Shown in pieces: positions 55,413-64,000 of a DNA stretch of 64,000 nt; within the stretch, counting starts at the first letter, position 1, and each line of letters begins with the position of its first letter. The translations under genes were made by a program, and so were the position numbers. The notes under the pieces are model-generated. The model was not told where the DNA came from. It saw nothing but the letters and a program-made list of their open reading frames with translations, and ran no database searches. This DNA comes from Heliocidaris erythrogramma (taxonomy: Eukaryota > Echinodermata > Echinoidea > Camarodonta > Echinometridae), in NCBI GenBank assembly GCA_025617745.1, contig CM046853.1, positions 60,518,611 to 60,582,610 on the forward strand, in the 5' to 3' direction.

Positions 55413-56483
55413 TTCTTTATAAACTTAAAGACCTTTTCCCACCAATATTCTGCAAACATTGTATGGTACTTTGATAAACTCAAACATATATTATGGCATT
55501 CTCGCGTGGGGAAATAGCACATTACTTCTTCTTGATAGAATTCTTTACATCCAAAAACGCGCTATAAGAATAGTCAACCGGAAACCATTTCTTGCTCATA
55601 CAAACAAATTATTCTTCTCAAACAAAGTATTCAAAATAACTGAATTGTTTTTGTTCAATGTTGGTGTTTTTATGTATAAATTATCCTCAGACGACCTCCC
55701 TGATGTATTTTCAACCTTGTTCATGAGAAATGATTTTCTCCATACTTATCCAACTCGACAAAGTCACTCCTATCATCTTCCAAGAACAAGAACAGTCTTC
55801 GCCCAGAAAACAATCAAGTATAACGGACCTACATTCTGGAACGAACTTCCAAGTGAACTCATCACTAGCCCTTCACTATACAGTTTTAAAAATAGACTGA
55901 AATCTTTCTTGTTACAAAAATATAACGTTTAATACTATTTATACTTTGCAACCATAATAACATCATTCGTACAATTAAACACCCTTTCACTCATCAGCGT
56001 TCAGGCAGATTTAAGATTTAAGCTGATACTATTTTTTGTTTTTATTAGTCTTCAACCTGTAATAACCGGTTAGATGCTCATTAAATCAAACATGGTACTG
56101 TATTATTATTTTATTTTTAGTAATAATTTGGCAGAATTTGAATTTCAAGTCTACTAAGCATATTGTTATAAGTATATTTGAAATACACTCATTGGTTTAG
56201 GATGCACTCCAGCTCAGTAGGAACCAACTTTCACTTTACAAGCCTTGCTTTTTAGTTGGTTCCTACACATTTCACAGTTTATTTCGGTATGGACTTATAT
56301 ATTTGGTTAAATTATACACTTGATTTGTGCATTGTATACTTTAATGAATATTTTACTATTCTTACCTTGTACTTTATGTATATGCTTGAACTGTACGTGA
56401 AAAATTATTCTTCGTCCAGACGTGACACCTTTGTATATTTTCGTTGTGAAATGTGAAAAATAAATTCAATTCAATTCAATTCA
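55413..56483 (+). mobile_element. 5'-truncated LINE (3' end of ORF2 plus tail) inserted in the satellite
   Basis: Opens in frame with PTNILQTLYGTLINSNIYYG and continues through RAIRIVNRKPFLAHTNKLFF, PTRQSHSYHLPRTRT and GPTFWNELPSELI to a stop after 55932, the usual C-terminal end of CR1/L2/Jockey-type ORF2. The 3' UTR ends AATAAATTCAATTCAATTCA. AAGAT lies on both sides (55408-55412, 56484-56488), and the intact reverse-arm unit near 62570 shows the empty site. Only the last ~170 codons are present, without stops, so it is fairly young. Confidence 0.85.
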
Positions 56484-56571
56484 AAGATGATAGTGGGCGT
56501 GGCCGCTAGGGCCGTTACCATGGTAACAAATAACGAAATACTGGAATTTAGAAAATACCGTATATTTGTCC

Positions 56572-57079
56572 CAGGGGGGTCTGTCCTCATTGGAAGGGGG
56601 TATCATGCGTGACCAAAGACTCACCAAAAGCACCCTAAGCAAGTATTTACGTGGTGCCAAAAAATACACCCTAAATAAGTATGATTACCCGTGAGTTGGG
56701 TAATTTGCTACCCTAAGTAAGTAATAATTGTTTGTAACCGTTTATGCGCGCAAACGTGCGAAACGGGAGCAAATTTGACCTGGCCCACGGCCTCGGAACT
56801 TTGGTGGATATTTTTGATATATAATTCACGGGATACTTCAGCTAAAATGGTGATTTTAACTTGTTCTAGTGTTGAATGACCCTAACTACGTAAGCTGATT
56901 TATTTATGACCCTTGCGTAATTCATCACTTTGAAAAAAATACCCTTTTTCTTGATTTTTGGTGATTTTGAGACCCTATTCACGTTACGTACGTAACGTGC
57001 CTGATCGTGAAAAACAACCCTTTTTACGTGATTTTTTGGTCACGCATGATACCCCCTTGGAATGAGGACAGACCCCCTG
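56572..57079. mobile_element. 508-bp MITE, CAGGGGGTCTGTCCTCATT ends
   Basis: Left CAGGGGGGTCTGTCCTCATT and right AATGAGGACAGACCCCCTG are inverted, differing by one G. Just inside, GGGGGTATCATGCGTGACCA pairs with TGGTCACGCATGATACCCCC nearly exactly, extending the inverted repeats beyond 40 bp. Contains CACCCTAAGCAAGTA-type repeats; no coding. Confidence 0.8.
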
Positions 57080-57685
57080 TCATTTAACAGCATAACATAT
57101 TATGGTAAGGACTCTAATATATATGTATTTCAAGCTGCCCCACGGATTCCAAACACAATCTGAGTCATTTGAAGTCATAGACGTGTAAAAAGGGCCGTTG
57201 CTATGTAAACGGTCCCACAAAATGCTGATATTTGTGGGAAATAATTATGATTTATCAATAGAAAATAGAAAACAACTGTCTGCACAATCTTAAATCATGT
57301 TTTTCTGTTAGCTATACCCTCAACTCTCATATTCTTCCTATTTTACATAAAGTTGGTAGTGGGCGTGACCACTAGGGTTGTTACCATGGTAACACACCAA
57401 GGAATGGATTTTTAGAACATAACATATATCTGTAATTTAATATCACAAAACCAAATTGTAACCATCTAATTATATGTATTTTGGGGTGCCCGTTTGATTG
57501 CAAGCAAAATCTGCGTCATTGGAAGTCACCGTCATGTCAAAACATGGTTGTTGCCATAGAAACGTTATGGTGAATTAATAACTATTTGTGGAAAAATATG
57601 TAACTATTCAATGCACTTTATAAAGTAAGGGTCTCCACAACCTGAAATGATGTTTTCCCCTGTTAGCTAGGACCCTGGATATCAT

Positions 57686-59187
57686 CCGTGGGGGGGTGGG
57701 TACTCATATAGTGTGCAGTGGGTATGTGTCGCCCAGAAGACCCCCATTTTTACACTCAAATTTCCGTTCCAAAGCATACCATTTTTTTCTTGTTGAGAAA
57801 AAGAAGAGAGAAAGCCGTTCCAAAGCACCGCTTTTTTTTTCGTTCCGTCGTTCCGGCCGATCCCCCGCGCGCGCATTTCCGTTTTACACCGTTGCCTAGG
57901 CATTTTCGCGAAAAAATCCAAGAAGTGCGCTGGTGAAAGAGTCTAAGTCGTCAGCGCCCCCAGTGAGGTCTAGCATGCACAGCATCTGCACAGACAGCAA
58001 AGATATGCATTACAGTAACTGTACAGTAGCTACACTTCATCTTGTGCGCAAACGAGCTAAAAGAAATATATAAGGAACGATAAAAGCAAAAAAATATATA
58101 AGAGAGACAAGGGGGATGAAAGGAAAAGCAAAACAGAAGGAAGCGTGAAAGGGCCGTCTTCTTTGTTTTTTTTTTTCTTTCATGCTGATGAGGCTTCCTC
58201 TTCTCTAATTGGCGCACAAAGAGTTACAGCTAGATACGCAGTTATAGTTATAGTTATAGTTGTAGCAAATATAACTATATTTCTTCAAATCAATTATTAT
58301 TATTCTTATTATTCTTATCTTCTCGATATTAGTAAAACACCTAAATTTTCTTTTAAATGTATGATCCTGGGCTATAATTATTATACGTATATTCCTCGTC
58401 CCCCACCCCTTCTGTTTAATTCCCTCGCTTTCTGGTAACACTGTTTCAGCTTAGCTGCCTTTCAGCTACATTTTAAAATTCTTTTACCTTGCAATGCAAC
58501 ATGAATTAACTCTAATGTTATTCTTTATCGCCATATAGACAATCCGAGACAGTAGACCAGTGCAGTAGACCCTATAGTACACGTACACATACACCCGATC
58601 GCCGCAAACATGCAGAGTAGGAGTACGTGTGTACATTCGATTTCATACTTCGCGCGTGCAGAGCAAGCTCGAGCTCATAGCGCATGAAGCGAGCTGAAAC
58701 CTAGACTTTGAAACCAGCACGTTCGAAGCGATTAATCGAAAAAATGCCTAGGCAACGGTGTAAAACGGAAACGCGCGCCCCGCGCGGGCCCGTTTCGCTT
58801 CGAAGACACCATAAACTTGCCACACACAACGTATTTAGCGAATGGGAGCTTGTAATTGTGTGTGGGAACCAGGGTAGCGTTTCATCAAACAGTCAGGTGC
58901 GGGTTCGCCGAGATCCCATTGAAACGCGTGTATTAAATTAACATGCGTTTCAATAGGATGTCGGCGAACTTGTGCTTGTGACGGTTTGGTGAAACGATGC
59001 CCAGTTCCGTAGCATCATTATATATTGTAATCCAGTTCCAAAGAGCCCTGTTTTAAAAAATGTTAGTATATAGTTCCGAAGACCATCCTTTTTCATGATA
59101 CGCTCGTTCCGAAGCCCCCTTTTTTGTCTTGCGGGCGGCACATATTATACCCACCACTTTTTGGGTCGAGTGCCCCCCCCCCCCCGA
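57686..59187. mobile_element. 1.5-kb foldback element with 9-bp target duplication
   Basis: GGATATCAT lies immediately outside both ends (57677-57685, 59188-59196). Imperfect inverted ends of about 55 bp: GGTGGGTACTCATATAGTGT and beyond against the complement of GTGCCGCCC...CACCAC; they include G/C runs. Long internal arms include GCCTAGGCAACGGTGTAAAA (58747-58766) and its complement (57881-57900). No transposase. An 8-9-bp duplication with long ends fits Mutator- or hAT-type elements. A MITE is nested at 58872-59002. Confidence 0.75.
58872..59002. mobile_element. 131-bp MITE nested in the foldback element
   Basis: Imperfect ends GGGTAGCGTTTCATCAAAC and GTTTGGTGAAACGATGCCC. The middle is a strong inverted repeat: TCGCCGA...CCCATTGAAACGCGTG pairs with CATGCGTTTCAATAGG...TCGGCGA. 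The GCGTTTCATCAA end resembles the GGGGAGCGTTTCATCAAG family but the interior differs. Confidence 0.65.
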
Positions 59188-59640
59188 GGATATCATATCC
59201 TCCCGGACTGCCACAAAGTTGGATGTCGGGCGACCACTCGGGCTGTTACCATGGTAATAACATAGGATATAACATAATTTATATGTATAATTCAACAACG
59301 TGAAAATACTTAGTAGGCATTACATCTATTTCAAGCAGCCCTTTTGAGTGCAATTTTTTTTTTTTTCAAGGTCACAGTCAGGTAAAACAATGATAATTCT
59401 TATTATCCGTTTGGTCTCAAACTGACGCCGATATGGTGGGTGTGAGCACCAGCCCCATTACTATGGCAACGCACCATTAAAATATTGGAAATTGTTTGAA
59501 AATGACATCTATTTAACAATAGAAAACACAAAATATTGGTCTTGATATATTATCATAAACTGCCTGACTTATTTCAGTCATAATCCGAATCACTTAAGGC
59601 CATAGTAATGTCAAAACAGGGTTGTTGCCATGGTAATATT

Positions 59641-60302
59641 ATTATGAAAATTGAGAAATTGAAAAAAAAGGAGACAGATTTTTGTTATTACACAGGAGCA
59701 GTTATGTTGCAAATACATTTTCTAACTGTTCGCCGTGTTCGGATAGCTCCAGCAAGATGTGGGTGTCGATGTGGGGGACCGTTGCAGTAACAATTAACAG
59801 CTGATCCTAACTGGTTAGCTGTACTTTGAGTAGTTATGCTTCCACCTATGTGTCTTGGCGTTGGCAGAGAGGCAAACTGGCAATGGAGGCTTAAATAGCT
59901 ATTCATTATGCAACATCTTATCCATTGCGTACAGGTAAATGGACATGTACCGCAATGACATCATTTTTTTTCTCAAAGTGGCAGCCCCATGGGATAATAT
60001 CTAGCAAGAAATCTGCAAACTTTAGAGAGACTGTTCTCCTTACTGAGTAATCAAATCAGTGTATTTTCCTTTTGAACAGGGTGACAATTTTCCACATTCT
60101 TATCAGCTAATGTATGTTGAGTTTCATTCTCCTTTTAGATGGATTAACTAACCTCAGTCACAGAACCTTTAACGTATTCATAAGATGATAAACTTGTCGG
60201 TCTATAGCTAAACCTGTCTACTTGAAATAAATCTGAGGACATTGGAATAGAATTTAGCAATTTTTCCCTAATCCTGCCCATAAGAAATCTGCATATCATT
60301 AA
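59641..60302. other. Unassigned sequence between satellite and Kolobok-like element
   Basis: AT-rich, with no X-box unit recognisable. GAGTTTCATTCTCCTTTTA near 60120 resembles the end of the palindrome at 36601-37756, perhaps a lone terminus. Confidence 0.4.
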
Positions 60303-60988
60303 AGGTTTACTAAATTAGAGAGAAAATGGGTGCTCTTTCCATGTAGTTTTGCCTTCTAATCACGAATCTGCCAATCGATTGTCCAAAATTTAAATTATTA
60401 GGTTTTGGGACCGTTCCTCAAAACTCGTGAGCTGATTGGCTAACCCCCAAGTGACGTATGAAAAGTAAGAGGCACAAGATCTGCAGGCTGCAGCATATAA
60501 TACTGTACACAGAACGCGGTATTTGACCCCTCTGTTCAATCGACAATTTATGAAAAAAGGAAATTAATCAATATAATCTTAGGAGTGAATAATCATTAGC
60601 AATATATTTTCTACAAGATCAGAAAACGCTTTTGCCCAAATATACAGCTCTTGTTTTGTTTTTAGCTTTTCTTTTGAACAATGTTCTCATCCATCTGAGC
60701 TAGCCGAACGAAAGTTTTGCATTGGTCATAAACGCGTGCACAGCCGTTTTATGCGTCTGTATATAATTATGTACAGTGTCCTATCTTTAGTACGGCAGTG
60801 ACTATGTTCCCCTCGTACATAGCGACTGGTGAACGCTTTTGTTTTGTTTATTTCACACGGCTTCTTTTTTTTTTTACTTCGCTTTACATAGTACGTTTGT
60901 ACTGACTTAGATTTTGGCTGAATTCGAGTAACTTATATAGAGAGAGGAAAAGTGCCCGCGATTCCGAGTTGGAGGACTTTTCTGAGCC

Positions 60989-61270
60989 ATGCAGATACGA
61001 AGTCTGATTTATCAAATGATTTATCAGACACTGAAGGCAAAGAAGCTCGAGTGGCAAGGGGAAATTCGACCATATTATATGTTTGAACCCCTCGCAGAAT
61101 ACGGTGAAGGGCCGTGGGTGAAGTAGACCGAAAATTCTGTCTCTCGTTCGTTAGGTCGTCTTAGCTAACGAACGAGAGACAGAATTTTCGGTCTACGGGT
61201 GAAGCTGCTGCAGCTGCTGTCGTTGAAAAACAGATTGGAAGACTTGACTCCAAGTCTGATCGTTGGAATA
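60989..61270 (+). pseudogene. P2X7-like transposon protein fragment
   Basis: In one frame from ATG 60989 the translation contains LEWQGEIRPYYMFEPLAEYG, recalling the 'xxPYMFEP' stretch of echinoderm and cnidarian P2X7-like proteins. A second frame upstream gives an acidic DLSNDLSDTEGKEA typical of the same leader. The 74-bp hairpin at 61123-61196 interrupts the frame and supplies a TAG at its border. After it, AAVVEKQIGRLDSKSDRWNS continues. Broken. Confidence 0.45.
61123..61196. mobile_element. 74-bp perfect hairpin with GGGTGAA on both sides (tiny MITE)
   Basis: Arms of 31 bp (61123-61153 and 61166-61196) are exact complements, starting GTAGACCGAAAATTCTGTCT, with a 12-nt loop. GGGTGAA precedes (61116-61122) and follows (61197-61203). 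The flanking reading frame makes sense when the hairpin and one GGGTGAA are disregarded, so this is a recent insertion. Confidence 0.8.
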
Positions 61271-61329
61271 GCTGAATCTTTTAGCTAGCTTATCCTTCTC
61301 TTCATGTCAAATTCTGAATACAGGCCAGG

Positions 61330-61490
61330 ATCCTCAAATCATCTTCAGCAAAGTGATCGCTGCAGATTGTACTCCACTCACTTGGCCAGCCCTTGCCACT
61401 CTGCCCGCGTGAGCTTTACCTTTGCGACCCACAATTTCCGTAGATTTTCATCTTTAGGAAAATGATGTAGGCTTACACCATCTTTATAGG
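61330..61490 (-). pseudogene. THAP-domain fragment
   Basis: DGVSLHHFPKDENLRKLWVA matches the THAP core (x-S-x-H-x-F-P-x-D...R-x-x-W). After a frame change, GWPSEWSTICSDHFAEDD matches the C-terminal C-x-x-H part (ICSxHF). The first cysteine pair is not visible upstream. Broken copy; part of the Kolobok-like element. Confidence 0.6.
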
Positions 61491-61744
61491 GGTCTTGCTA
61501 CAGGTTAGTGGAATATTTTCCCTTACTTTTCATGCGTCACAGATCACGTGATCACGATGTCGCTTCGATGAGTTTTTTTAGGGGCGGGGCTTATGACTGT
61601 GTAAATCAGCAAAAATGTACTTTTCAAATGATTATAAAATATGACTGAATGCATAAAAAATTGTGTGATGGATATTTTTTGGCTCCTGATGACACCTTCC
61701 TACGAAAAATGGGCAATTATTTTTTTATTTTAGTGACCCTTTAA

Positions 61745-62285
61745 GGATTAACATCATGACCAAGGTGGTCTAGGATTTGGACTTCATCAGAAACAAGGCC
61801 AAATAATTGAACTTTTGGGTGCCTCATAATAGCTCAAGTCCAGGACTAAAGTGCTGATACCTGCCTAGAGTTTTTTATATTTCGCTAGAAGGTATTCATA
61901 AGAGCCACTAGCTGAGAAGGCCTGTGGTGCAATTGCAGCTCAGCATTCTCATGACTTGCATGATTGGGGTACATGTATATTAGCCATGGACTTGATGTGT
62001 TGGGGATCATAAGACCTATACGTTTACATATTGGTTGCCCTTACAGGTACGCTGCAGTTCTCTTGGCTTTAGAGGAGATATGGCCAATAGTTTGTGAGAT
62101 GGTTCCTCTAATACTATCTTGCCTTAAGCATGGTTGGATAAAGGATGGGCGTAGCAGAGTTTAATGTTGTGAAATTAGTGAACACCAGTGGGTTTTTCTA
62201 TATACCTTTTACAGCTTTGCGTTCTGCAGCCGCTTACTAGAACTGAGTATTCTCTTGTCAAAACTTCCTAAACGTCCTAACTAAC
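61745..62285. other. Unassigned sequence between Kolobok-like element and right arm
   Basis: No unit of the satellite or transposon end recognised. The single longer open frame (61964-62164, plus) shows no domain. Confidence 0.4.
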
Positions 62286-63311
62286 AGAAAAACATGATTT
62301 AAGATTGTGCAGACAGTTGTTTTCTATTTTGTATTGATAAATCATAGATATTTTCCACAAATATCAGCATTTTGTGGGACCATTTCCATAGCAACGGCCC
62401 TTTTTTTTACACGCCCATGACTTCAAATGACTCAGATTGTGCTAGGAATCAATGGGGCAGCTTGAAATACATAACAGTCCTTACCATATACGGTATTTTC
62501 TAAATTCCAGTATTTCGTTATGTGTTACCATGGTAACGGCCCTAGCGGCCACACCAACCATCATCTTGATGTCAAACAGGCAAATTATGATAGCTGAGGG
62601 TCATAACTAATATAAAAACATTATCAAAGACTGTGCAGAGTCCCTTTTCGTTCTATTTTGTAATGGTTAGTTATAGATTTTTTCACAAATAACAGCCTTT
62701 TGTAGGACCGTTTCCATAGCAACGGCCTTTTTTGACACGTCCATGACTTTAAATGGCTCAGATTGTGATTGCAATCTATCAGGCAGCTTGAAATACACAT
62801 AATGGGATGCTTACCATATATCTTATAGCTATTGAATTACATAGATACAGATACAGTATTTTCTAAGATTCCAGTATTTTTGATGTGTTACCATAGTAAC
62901 AGCCCTAGAGGCCACACCCACCACCAACTGTACATCAAATAGGCAGATTATGATAGCTGAGGGTCCTAGCTAATAGAAAAACATACTTTAGGCTTGTGCA
63001 TACACCTTTTGGCTATTTCATATTTATAAGTTTAGAAAGTTGTCAAAAATACCCGCTTTTTATGGTACCGTTTCCATAGTAGCGACCATTTTTTTGACAT
63101 GATCTTGACTTTAAATGACTCTGATTATGGTTGCAATCGATTGGGAACCTTAAAATACATTAGGATGCTTACCAAGTATGTTAAGATTTGTGAATTGGAT
63201 ATGACTTTTCCTAAAATTCAATGTTTTCTTGATCCTTTATGGCAAACAAGCAGATTGTGATAGCTGAGGGTCCTAACTAACAGAAAAACATCATTTAAAA
63301 TTGTGCCTAAG

Positions 63312-63312
<1 letters not shown>
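62286..63312 (-). repeat. Right arm: three tandem X-box units in opposite orientation
   Basis: Anchors GCTGAGGGTC(C/A)TA(A/G)CTA near 62602, 62958 and 63262 give 356- and 304-bp units. X-box-like sites are 62382-62395, 62524-62537, 62710-62723, 62887-62900 and 63070-63083. The last unit lacks the segment with the GGCC/GTTACC site that the left-arm counterpart has. A 33-base G run (63313-63345) separates the arm from the outer border. Confidence 0.75.
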
Positions 63313-63347
<35 letters not shown>

Positions 63348-63373
63348 CTTTTCGGTTACTGGCCCATGGACTA

Positions 63374-64000
63374 TAATCTATCGAGTCAACGGAGCTTTGG
63401 ACCGATTCGGCTTTGCTGCCCTCTATCGTCAAAGTCATGTCATTTCATACAGTTATTTTTAATCCATCGATCGATGTTTTGATCATTAAAAAAAAAACAA
63501 AAAAAAAACATGGAAATTATTGTAATTAATCGACTGAGTTGGGCCTTTCATTGCAATTTCACATAGTCGCGGATGTGTGGATGGGGGAGGGGGTGGTAAG
63601 TGGGGAAATCGCCCCCGGAAAAACATTATGGAATTTTAGACCCCAATGCACCTGAAAATGTGTAGTTTGTGTAAATGGGTGTTTTTAATTTCGGAGTAAA
63701 ACACCCGCTAAAAAAATCCCCATAACCCCCCCCCCCCCAAAAAAAACAAAAAAAAAAAAAAAAAAAACAAACAAACAAAAAAAAAAAAAAAAACAACAAC
63801 AACAGCAACAAACAAACAAACAAAACAAAACAAAAAACACAGCACCTTAAAATGTGCCCATCTCATGTAACATGAGAAAACATAATTACAAGATATTAAA
63901 TCCACCAACAATAAAAATATATAGGCCTATACAACTTAGCGGGAGGCCAAAAATCTAACTGATATGCCGTTGTGTTTTGTTCTTGTATTATTGTATATTG
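63374..64000. other. Right-edge unassigned DNA with A-rich tracts
   Basis: Contains A/C-rich low-complexity sequence (63737-63838: A runs with AAAC and AACAAC steps) next to a short C run. Open frames through it are artefacts of low complexity. No gene recognised. Confidence 0.6.

Larger units (their letters stand above)
54973..59640 (+). repeat. Left arm: degenerate ~340-375-bp tandem units with paired X-box motifs
   Basis: Unit landmarks are TAG(C/T)TAGGACCCTC(A/G)GCTATCA, GTGGGCGTGGCC, GTTACCATGGTAAC, CATTTGAAGTCA(C/T) and GTTGC(T/C)ATGGAAACGGT. Anchors lie at about 55011, 55350, 57318 and 57668; spacing after removing insertions is roughly 340-375 bp. X-box-like sites are 55071-55084, 55240-55253, 56514-56527, 57197-57210, 57380-57393, 57550-57563, 59245-59258, about 59455 and 59624-59637. 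Units are well diverged from one another, so the array is old. Confidence 0.75.
60303..61740. mobile_element. Decayed Kolobok-like DNA transposon with THAP and P2X7-like fragments
   Basis: TTAA flanks both ends (60299-60302, 61741-61744). The ends AGGTTTACTAAATTA and the complement of TATTTTAGTGACCCT are diverged inverted repeats. Inner inverted arms include GTGACGTATGAAAAGTAAG and CTTACTTTTCATGCGTCAC. Plus strand near 60989-61265: EIRPYYMFEPLAEYGEG and EKQIGRLDSKSDRWNS, as in transposon-borne P2X7-C-terminal-like proteins. Minus strand near 61490-61330: a THAP zinc-finger fragment (GVSLHHFPKDENLRKLWVAK; then, in another frame, CSDHFAEDD). THAP domains are part of Kolobok transposases. Frameshifts and a nested hairpin break it. 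Confidence 0.6.
54932..63372. mobile_element. 8.4-kb inverted composite: X-box satellite arms around nested elements
   Basis: The left edge reads TAGTCCATGGGCCA (from 54931) and the right edge is its complement (to 63373). Both continue inward through a G/C run, TTAGGCACAATTTTA(G/A) and GATGTTTT(C/T)CTG. Left-arm units run from 54973 to about 59640 with interruptions; right-arm units, reverse orientation, from about 62290 to 63312. I see no genes of its own in the structure, only those of inserted elements. Target duplication could not be fixed. It may be one large inverted transposon or an inverted duplication of a satellite. Confidence 0.6.

Noticed and set aside
61964-62164. 66-codon plus-strand frame
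   Set aside because: No recognisable features and no splice sites of note in context; within transposon-rich DNA.
54931-63373. Long-terminal-repeat-inverted Polinton-type element
   Set aside because: Size and inverted ends might suggest it, but no polymerase, integrase, ATPase or capsid-like frame is visible; the arms are tandem satellite units.
63626-63911. Phe/Leu/Val-rich and Gly-rich reading frames
   Set aside because: They translate T/A homopolymers and a C run; no codon structure.

Overview
This window is eukaryotic DNA from an animal nuclear genome. Coding sequence is sparse, exons are short, introns are long, splice sites are GT-AG, and AT-rich non-coding DNA is crowded with transposon remnants. 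Its one complete gene is DSTYK (dusty protein kinase) on the minus strand. I could join ten coding exons whose phases all match, giving a 953-codon protein close in length and layout to vertebrate DSTYK. The abundant ACATGT-type palindromes, the 'tandem unit + GACG linker + terminal hairpin' repeats and the TTAA-flanked foldback elements suggest a marine invertebrate deuterostome, most likely an echinoderm such as a sea urchin. That taxonomic call is inference.

Layout. 1-1000: the first coding exon of an unidentified secreted protein (signal peptide plus splice donor, minus strand), whose remaining exons lie off the left edge. 2-4 kb: low-complexity repeats and a tandemly doubled tRNA-derived SINE. 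4-10 kb: intergenic DNA and probable DSTYK 3' UTR, with several small palindromic MITEs. 10.1-54.7 kb: DSTYK. Intron 2 (20.3 kb) is the main transposon sink. It holds two near-identical 1.23-kb TTAA-flanked elements, a non-LTR retrotransposon split by a 1.16-kb palindromic element and by a smaller MITE, a tandem-repeat family rich in direct-repeat-1 nuclear-receptor-like motifs, and a Crypton/ZMYM-like exon fossil. 54.7-54.93 kb: the short 5' flank of DSTYK, made of CTAG/ACGT/GCATGC palindromes.

54.93-63.37 kb is the most unusual part. It is an 8.4-kb inverted structure that begins and ends with the same inverted sequence. Its arms are built from degenerate ~300-375-bp tandem units, and each complete unit carries two copies of a near-palindromic motif of the type GTTACCATGGTAAC, spaced about 170-186 bp apart. 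This matches the X-box consensus bound by RFX transcription factors. Other elements have inserted into the structure: a 5'-truncated LINE, a 0.5-kb MITE, a 1.5-kb foldback element (itself carrying another MITE), and a decayed Kolobok-like transposon that is in turn interrupted by a 74-bp perfect hairpin.

There is no operon-like organisation. The real genes are DSTYK and the edge gene. Everything else described is repeat, mobile element or unassigned non-coding DNA. I had no alignment or database access, so family names for repeats rest on termini, target-site duplications and motifs that I could read.
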